Source: Cunninghamia lanceolata | Lineage: Eukaryota; Streptophyta; Pinopsida; Cupressales; Cupressaceae | DNA length: 64,000 nucleotides | Assembly (NCBI GenBank): GCA_027924645.1 | Contig: BSBN01001483.1 | Coordinates: 930,001-994,000 of the forward strand | Reading direction: 5' to 3' | Shown: one piece after another, positions 57,401 through 64,000 of the stretch | Layout: each line of letters opens with the position of its first letter | Position numbering within the stretch: position 1 is the first letter of the stretch | The notes under the pieces: model-generated | Database searches by the model: none | The model's input: the letters and a program-made list of their open reading frames with translations, nothing else | Told to the model about the DNA's origin: nothing | Position numbers and translations under genes: made by a program

Positions 57401-58626
57401 TCAAGGTATATCAGATGGATGTCAAGTCTGCCTTCCTAAATGGTGATCTGGAAGAAGAAGTTTACATTGAGCAACCGGATGGATTTCAATTGTCTGATAA
57501 TGATGATATGGTCTGCAAGTTGAAGAAAGCATTGTATGGATTAAAGCAAGCCCTAAGAGCATGGTATGAAAGGTTGGATAAGCATCTTGTGTAGATTGGA
57601 TTCAACAAAGGTACTGCTGACAGTAACTTATATTTCAAAATTGATCATGAAAATATTTTGATTGTTGAAGTGTTTGTGGATGATATCATTTTTGGAGGAA
57701 GAGATAGTATGTGCAAAACTTTTGCAAATCAGATGAAAACTGAGTTTGAAATGTCTATGCTTGGTGAAATGAATTTCTTCTTGGGTCTGCAAATTACTCA
57801 AACAAAGAAAGGGATCTTCATTTCTCAGACCAAATATGTGAAAGAATTATTGAGGAAATTTGGTATGGAAGATTCAAAGCCAATGAACACTCTCATGGCA
57901 ACCGGATGTAAGTTGAGCAAAGATGATGACTCCCCAAAGGCAGATTAGACAAAGTATAGATCAATGATTGGTGGATTACTGTATCTCACTCAGACTAGAC
58001 CAGATATAATGCAGGCTGTTGGTCTTGTAAGAAGATTCCAGGCTAATCCTAAAGAATCTCATGTTATGGCAATCAAAAGAATTTTTAGGTACTTGAAAGG
58101 AATAGCTGAGTATGGTCTATGGTACCCTAGAGATCCGAATTTTTCTCTTCATGCTTACACAGATGCAGATTGGGTAGGAGATGTGGATGACCGGAAAAGC
58201 ACCAGTGGTGGAGCATTCTTTTTGGGAAAGAGATTGGTTTCTTGGCTAAGCAAGAAATGAGATACAATATCTCTATCTACAACTGAAGCAGAATACATTG
58301 CAGCAGCAGGTAGTTGCACTCAAATTTTATGGATGAAGCAGATGCTAAGAGACATTAAAGTTGAATATGAGGAGCCTATCACAATTTTCTATGATAATTC
58401 AAGTGCAATTAATATTTCTAAGAATCTGGTATTGCATTCTAAGACTAAGCACATATCTATCAAGTTTCACTTTTTGAGAGAATAAGTGAACAAGGAAGAA
58501 GTCAGGTTGGAGTATGTTCCCTCCAATGATCAGATTATAGATATCTTTACTAAACCTCTTCCCAAGGACTCTTTTGAATATCTCCAGAAGAATTTAGGGG
58601 TCATGGCCCCTCCGGTGATGAACTAG
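54489..58626 (+). pseudogene. gag-pol of D2 (Ty1/copia)
   Basis: One polyprotein from ATG 54489 to TAG 58624, broken only by TAG 55140, a frameshift near 55915, TAG 57592, TAG 57946, TGA 58258 and TAA 58483. Gag has an intact zinc knuckle CFNCNKIGHFASRC (55305-55346). Protease reads VINSGCSHHMIG: the catalytic Asp is Asn (55593-55595). Integrase has [10 protein letters not shown] (usual His is Arg), [14 protein letters not shown] (first catalytic Asp is Asn), RSDRGGEF and [15 protein letters not shown] carries [35 protein letters not shown] and FVDDIIFGG (FVDD at 57673-57684). RNase H has ADWVGDVDDRKSTSGG and STTEAEYIAAAGSCTQ. The mutated catalytic residues mean it was inactive apart from its stops. 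Confidence 0.92.
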
Positions 58627-58939
58627 GATGAACTGATGTGCATCAGTCTAGTGGATATCACGGTCATATCTTGTGATCCAGATTGATGATGGGGAGCTGC
58701 TACTAAGGGGGAGCAGCTGGTATGATTCTAATGTGTTAGAATTGCAAGTATGAGCCCTTTGCCATTGATGTCAAAGGGGGAGGGAAGACATGTGAAAAAC
58801 AAGTGGCTGATGATCAAAGGGGGAGCAGTAAATGAGGAGAAGACATGTTGCTGATAGAGGGAGCTGTGACAGAAAGGAGAAGTCCTTGTCTTGATGGTTT
58901 TTCACATCATATGTTGCCATCAATGACAAAGGGGGAGAT
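58627..58939 (+). other. D2 3' UTR with repeated purine tracts
   Basis: AAAGGGGGAG-type tracts recur near 58706, 58775, 58817 and 58928. The last lies directly before the 3' LTR. The set matches D1. Confidence 0.7.
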
Positions 58940-60230
58940 TGTTGCAAGTATGAGGTGAACCAATGTTGTCATTGATGTCAACATACTCATATTACATTAA
59001 CAAGAAGGATTGGATGAGCAGTGTGCTAAGGATATTGAGAAAATTAGCCTCAGTCAGGAACAGTGAAGAACAGTGATGAGAAGAAGGCAAATGTACTGTA
59101 TAGGGTGAGAATCAGAGGATGTGGATTAAAGGGTTTGTAGATATGAGTCTTGAGATGCTTTAGTTAAGATTTCAGAGGTCCGCATGAAGATCTGAAGGAG
59201 CTGTGGCTGTCAGTGTGGAACCGGTTCCGGCAAGTGTTCAGAGGTGACAGAGGATCACAGAAAGGTCTGGTGAGGTCCAGAATTGTATAAACTTAATTTA
59301 TAGATTGGAAGGAGTGTTTGTGATGTACTTGAGATGTGTCATCTTGAGTTGTGTATGATTTGGATGTCCAGAAGTACCTTTTGCATTGTGATAGTGGCGA
59401 CAGACTGTGTTCTTGAAGTTCCGGATAAGGAAGAGAAGAGATTCCAGTAAGTAGAGAAAGTGCAGATGTACCTGGTCATTCAGGCAGGCTTGTGAAGGTT
59501 CTTGGATCATGTTGAGGTTGTGTTGTTGGTCTGCATTGATGGTAGAGCCCAGAATTGAAGATATTCTTCCGGATGAAGTTCTTGTTCTGACTAGCCGACC
59601 GGATGAGTTGTTCATCCTGCGAATGTTCTTGTGGTGGTCGACCGGATGTGTTATTCATCTTGCAGATATTCTTATGGTTGATTTCTGACTTAGAGGATTG
59701 TTCCTAAGTCGATGTCTTGTATAAATAAAGGTTTGTGAGTTCATTTCAGATTGTGGATTGTGTGGATGAGAGTGGTGTAGCGAAGAAAAGTGCGAAAAGC
59801 AGAGCAGGGTTTTTGGGCTTAAATGGAACTGATCCGGACATGGTAGAGATGTTATTCTCCAGTTCAAGACTGTGATTCTTATCACTTTGTAGACAGTGTG
59901 TCTCCTTGTAGGCAGTGGGCCTCTTTGTGAGCAGTGTGCTCGGGTAGTGAGCCCTAATTGGCAAGTGCCATTCTTTTCTTATTCTTCTAACAGAGAATAA
60001 TCCTTGGGTTAATCACCCCATGGTTTTTCCCTTAACTGGGTTTTCTACGTCAAAATCTTGGTGTTCAATGTGTTGATGTTTATCTGCTCTTGTATTTGTG
60101 CATTATGCTTTCATGGATGATTAATTGATATGCTGTTAACGAACAAAGAAGAATCAAGTGTTTGAAGTAGAAAGGAAGCTTTATACAACTGATTCACCCC
60201 CCCTCTCAGTTGTATGCCCTAGATCCAATA
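58940..60230 (+). repeat. D2 3' LTR
   Basis: It starts TGTTGCAAGTATGAGG, has TATAAATA at 59720-59727, and ends GATCCAATA, where the left LTR has CAACA, so the final CA has become TA. It is 1,291 bp long. Confidence 0.92.
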
Positions 60231-60235
60231 GTGTA

Positions 60236-60696
60236 CTCATTTCAAAAATCAAGCTGCTCTCTGAGAACACAAAAGGTTGGCTGACAAACTCTAAGAGAAA
60301 CTTGTAGAAACACAAAATAGAGACCCTCCTGATACTAAAGCCCTTAGCAATGCTAAGGACTTGATCAAGGCACATACAAGTTTCCATGAAGATCTTCTAG
60401 CAGAATCTAAGTAGTTCATTAATGCTTCTAGAGAAGGAGTCCATGCATTATGCAATGATGATAAAATTTTGAAAAGTGAGCAGGATTGGATGAAATAATG
60501 CAAACTAATTCTACAAGAAGGTCTAGAAGCAGTGAAACGTGAAGATTCAGAATTGGAGGAGGCTTTTGCATGCATGGAGAAAATGGTTACAATGGAGTTT
60601 GCTTCAAAGTGTGCCATGGAGTTTGCAGATACTCACTTAAGCCAAAAATACCTGGATCATATTACTAAAATCCATTTATGGCTTATTAGAGCCTAA
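60236..60696 (+). pseudogene. LTR-resident ORF (LORF), family B, LTR2 copy, right part
   Basis: The C-terminal segment matches LTR1 34766-35230: helical, Glu/Lys-rich sequence with blocks near TKALSNAKDLIKAHTSFHED, MEKMVTMEFASKCAMEFADT and the final KIHLWLIRA before the stop. It has additional stops of its own. Confidence 0.6.
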
Positions 60697-61746
60697 TGAT
60701 GATTTATTTGTTATTACTAAAATTCCAAAAGACACTTGTGAAGGGGTACATCCTCTTCAATAATATGGCTATATAAGTTAGAGAAGTAGGAGTTAGAAGA
60801 TCATCATTACCATTTTCATTCAGATAGGGCATTAGTAAGAAGATAGATTGCATCCATCCCACCCATCAATTTTCATCATACAAAAGACTTATGCAACTAT
60901 TATATATTATCTGAAATAATATAATGGAGCATACTGATCTTATATGGTGATCTATTTAAGTGTTCAACAGTTGTGTGGATTTAATTTGCTCATATGTTAT
61001 TTAGTTGTCTCCAAAGTGTCTTTTTATGTTATTCAAATTAAGTGTGAAAATACATTTGATTTGTCAATACACATTTGCTGTAGTTGTGTGATGCTACTAA
61101 TTGGTTTCTATGTGCAGAAGGATAAAATTACCTTTTGAGCAATCTAATTTAATTGGTTCTTGTGTGTGGATTAAAATCCTTTTAAACAGATCATCTTAAT
61201 TGGCTTCTCCTCACATTTGAATTAAAATCCTTTCACAACTTCACAGTAACTTAAGGGGATAACACTGGGATCATTAAGAAGAGCTCAAATAACTGACACA
61301 CTTGCATGTCTGTATAAGGTACAGACATTCAAAAGTGCCCAAATGTTAGAGTTAAGTTGAAGTAAATCTGCCAATCCTACACCCCTGTCTCCATAATCAT
61401 CATCTTTCCATCGATTTCATCCACCCAATAGATAAGGCACTGATCAATTTTAGAAGACTTTCTACATATTTAATCCTTATTCCTAACGCTTCAAGCTTTT
61501 ATTAGGAGTTAGTAAGTAAGCTCTACAATTATCTACAAGTTGTGTGCCATAGTGATTAAAATTGCCCAAATTAGAATCCACTTAGATTTTAAATCTACCT
61601 TATCATTTAGGTACACCCACCTAGGCCTAGCAGAGCCTAAAGAGTAGGGGGTTTTTAGTTGCATAAACCCTGTCTTGTTGTCCAAAAACGTATCAAGAGA
61701 CTGGCACCCTCTTGTGGTCTAAAGCCTACATTTTTGAGAACCAACA
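60236..61746 (+). repeat. Family B LTR2, right part
   Basis: Continues LTR2 after D2: the C-terminal part of the LORF (to about 60696), TATA box CTATATAAG (60769-60777) and R-U5, ending GAACCAACA at 61746. It is homologous to 34766-36270. Confidence 0.85.
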
Positions 61747-61749
61747 AAT

Positions 61750-61767
61750 TGGTGACTCTGTTGGGGA
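61750..61767 (+). other. Primer binding site, second family B body
   Basis: TGGTGACTCTGTTGGGGA starts 3 bases after the end of LTR2. It is followed by the same duplicated PBS-like segment as in body 1 (about 61892-61910). Its presence shows that LTR2 also serves as the 5' LTR of a second body. Confidence 0.7.
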
Positions 61768-62045
61768 CAACTTGAGAAAATCCAATAGCAGGCCATCTTG
61801 TCTTATAGGGTCATTAAAATTTTCAAATTAGGTCTTCAAACATAGATTCGTAATTGTGAAATTTGTACTCCCCATCCGAGTCTAATCCAACAAATTGGCA
61901 ACTCCATTGGGGATAAGCCCATTCTAAACTTCAGCCTTCCATCATAGAATTATCTCAAAGTATCATAACATACTTGAGGCTCTACTGGGGAGAACTCCAA
62001 TCATTTTCCTATTTACAAAAAAGTAGGTGGCAACTCTAAAATTTT

Positions 62046-64000
62046 ATGATTGATGAAATATATATCATATCAAAAAGGATAGATGAAAGACATTAGAGAT
62101 ATACTATATCATCCAACATGAATGGAAGGATATCTATGCATCAAGAAAGTCACAAGAAAAATAATCTCAAGTGGACAGACAAGCATGGACCCCCTCGTGG
62201 AAAGAGAAATACAAACAGGGGCGAAGTAGTACCCAAACAACCTGAAGACAATGTAAACACATCAGGACAATCCTTTACATTATTCAACTCTCCAGTGTAC
62301 AATGATGGTGGATATCCCTCAATATGTCCTAAAAAAATCAATACAAATGATAACATCCTTAGTTACAGGAAAGATTCTCAAGAAGCAACTGGATTTGAGG
62401 AAAGGATGAATGAAGAAAGGAGGCATAAACAAGAAGAATTTTATAAGGGATTTTTATCACAATAGAGAGAAGAAAACAAGGAAGGGTCTATAGATCATAT
62501 TGTTGATCTTGATGCTATGAGTAACCAAAAGATTGAAATACATTTGGAGTGGAAAAGACAATAGCTTGGGAGAAGACAACAGATGATACAGGAAAGCCAT
62601 GAGATAAATTGGCAAATGGCATAATTAAATATCCAAACAGCAAAACCTCCAAGATATGTCCCTCCACACAAACAAGGTAGTAATACCAATTCACATGGGA
62701 TATCTCAGAATACAACTAATCTGGGTACTTCAAAAATACCCATAGTGTAGGAGTTAATTCAAGACAATATGCTCAACATAGTATGCCATCACAAACACCC
62801 CAACCCCAAATACTGGCATCATTCCCCAGTATCACCCCCCACCAAGTCATCATGGCATCCCACAACATCAGCAACATAGACCACCTCAGAATATACATCC
62901 TCAGTGACACATACAACAAAATTCTTACCACCAGTCTCCATATGGATACCAATATTACCACAATCCACCACCTATGAATATACCTCCACAAAACCTCATG
63001 AGTATATGTAGGCAATTTGATTTAACAAGGTATCAATTATATCAATACCCTATAGACAATAGCTGGAGAAATATGATCACCAAATTCACTAGAAATAATG
63101 GGATATTAGCTGAAAAGAACATTAAGAATTTCAATGCCTTTATATAGGATATTGGTATGGAGCATGAGGATGTAAACATGAGATTATTCATGATGTCCCT
63201 AACTGAAGATGCAAGGGATTAGTTTAATAGTTTACCTGATGTCTCAATTTATTCTATAGCAGACTTCCATGACCAGTTCAAAGAATAATATGGAAATCAA
63301 TATGCCCCTGAATTTGCCCTTCATGAACTAATAAGCATCCAAAAATACCAGAATGAGTTAGTATATGACTGTAATCAAAGATTCTCCAAATTGCACAATA
63401 AAATACCACATGGATCCAAATTGACTAATTCAGTAGATCTGATTATCTATCTAAATGCTTTTGATCTGAAAACTAGGTATGAACTTAGGAATAAGGCTCC
63501 CATGACCTTAACAGAGGCACAAAAGGCAACTATCAGTATTGAAAATAATAAGAAGGCTGCAGGCATGACTGGAAAAAGGGATAACCTTAGATTGCCCCAA
63601 CAATCTAATAACCCCCAAAATAAGCATGAATACCAGTATAGGAACGAAAGACCAAGGTTACATGACATGCCCTATAATACCAATTGGAAAGATGGGAGAC
63701 CTTTGGAAAATAATAGAAAACAAAATTATGGGAAAGATACTCTTGATCCTCTTAAAAGAAATGGAACACATGTAGTAGAGAATAATCAATGGTGCTTAGC
63801 CTATAATCTGGCTCACTCACCTGATTATTGTGTGGTGGCATGCTCAGTATAGGAAGAGGGAACATCTCATGGTCAGGAAAGAGATAACCATACTATAAAC
63901 ATGCTAGCATTCAGACCCCATCAGATTGATGAAGGATATTCATCCACGGAGGAGGATGGATATGAATATGACATGGGAAACTAAAGATACATTACTAGTA
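62046..64000 (+). pseudogene. gag, family B (second body), runs off the window
   Basis: Starts at ATG 62046, equivalent to 36570, and follows the first gag closely: KWTDKHGPPRGKR near the start, the capsid domain at 63080-63500 (NIKNFNAFI, RLFMMSLTEDARD), and KAPMTLTEAQKATISIENNK. A TAG replaces the conserved Trp after DARD at 63220-63222. The TAA at 63286-63288 is shared with body 1. WCLAYNLAHSPDYC keeps both outer Cys and the His of a damaged zinc knuckle. The region 63900-64000 is almost identical to 38350-38450. Confidence 0.8.

Larger units (their letters stand above)
53140..60230 (+). mobile_element. D2, Sirevirus-like Ty1/copia element
   Basis: 7,091 bp, the best preserved element in the window. 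Left LTR is 53140-54431, right LTR 58940-60230, PBS 54434-54445. Target duplications GAGTA (53135-53139) and GTGTA (60231-60235) differ by one base. The two LTRs differ at roughly 6 percent of positions over the first 360 bp, compared by eye, mostly C/T and G/A changes. It is inserted into the coiled-coil part of the family B LORF. Confidence 0.93.
30934..64000 (+). mobile_element. Family B gypsy in tandem form: LTR - internal - LTR - internal
   Basis: Family B is a second Tat-like family. LTR1 is 30934-36270, internal region 1 is 36271-50436 (with copia D1), LTR2 is 50437-61746 (with copia D2), and internal region 2 runs from 61747 to the window end. The LTR2-internal 2 junction has its own PBS and gag, nearly identical to the first, so two element bodies share the central LTR. 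It is inserted into A3. The right end and its target duplication lie outside the window. Confidence 0.82.

Noticed and set aside
1..64000. CRISPR array, tRNA or rRNA genes, or a host protein gene.
   Set aside because: No regularly spaced short repeats, no cloverleaf or rRNA segments, and no exon-like frames outside the mobile elements were found by reading.

Overview
This 64 kb window looks like intergenic DNA from a plant with a large, retrotransposon-rich nuclear genome. A gymnosperm is plausible, but I cannot fix the species. Nearly every base belongs to a stack of nested LTR retrotransposons. I see no host gene, no tRNA or rRNA gene, and no bacterial or organellar gene cluster. All coding regions are broken by stops, frameshifts or later insertions, so this is a record of decayed elements rather than a set of working genes.

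Layout. Element A (+, Ty3/gypsy, Tat-like) covers 1-3844 (protease, an upstream RNase H, RT), then 17228-18266 (integrase piece and 3' UTR) and its 3' LTR at 18267-22117. It is split by element C (3845-17227), a pol-less LTR element with 1.24 kb LTRs. The left LTR of C is itself split by A1 (4543-11465), a 6.9 kb solo LTR of family A with a 5-bp target duplication (AGGTG). A 348-bp TRIM (20963-21310) sits inside the A 3' LTR. At 22118 that LTR meets element A3 (minus strand, 22118-30933), which holds a 6.2 kb LTR, integrase and part of RNase H. A3 is cut at 30934 by family B, a second Tat-like gypsy family. B is arranged as LTR - internal - LTR - internal, continuing past 64000. Two Sirevirus-like Ty1/copia elements lie in B: D1 (40126-47292, target duplication GTAAA) in the internal region, and D2 (53140-60230, target duplication GAGTA/GTGTA) in the second LTR.

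Main observation. In both gypsy families a large coding region of about 1,000 codons or more, called LORF here, lies inside the LTR. It sits in U3, downstream of integrase and upstream of the LTR TATA box. The solo LTR A1 proves the placement for family A: the whole LORF lies between LTR ends flanked by a 5-bp duplication. The repeated LTR-PBS-gag order shows the same for family B. The A and B versions share recognisable protein motifs although their flanking LTR sequence has diverged, so the LORF seems to be an old, conserved part of the lineage. Its position is formally like nef or sag in the 3' U3 of some animal retroviruses, though nothing suggests common origin. The same two families also carry a second RNase H domain between protease and RT.

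How the parts work together. In an intact element, gag, protease, the two RNase H domains, RT and integrase would drive copying and insertion, and the LTR would supply promoter and terminator. The role of the LORF is unknown. C and the TRIM encode no enzymes and would have needed enzymes from other elements.
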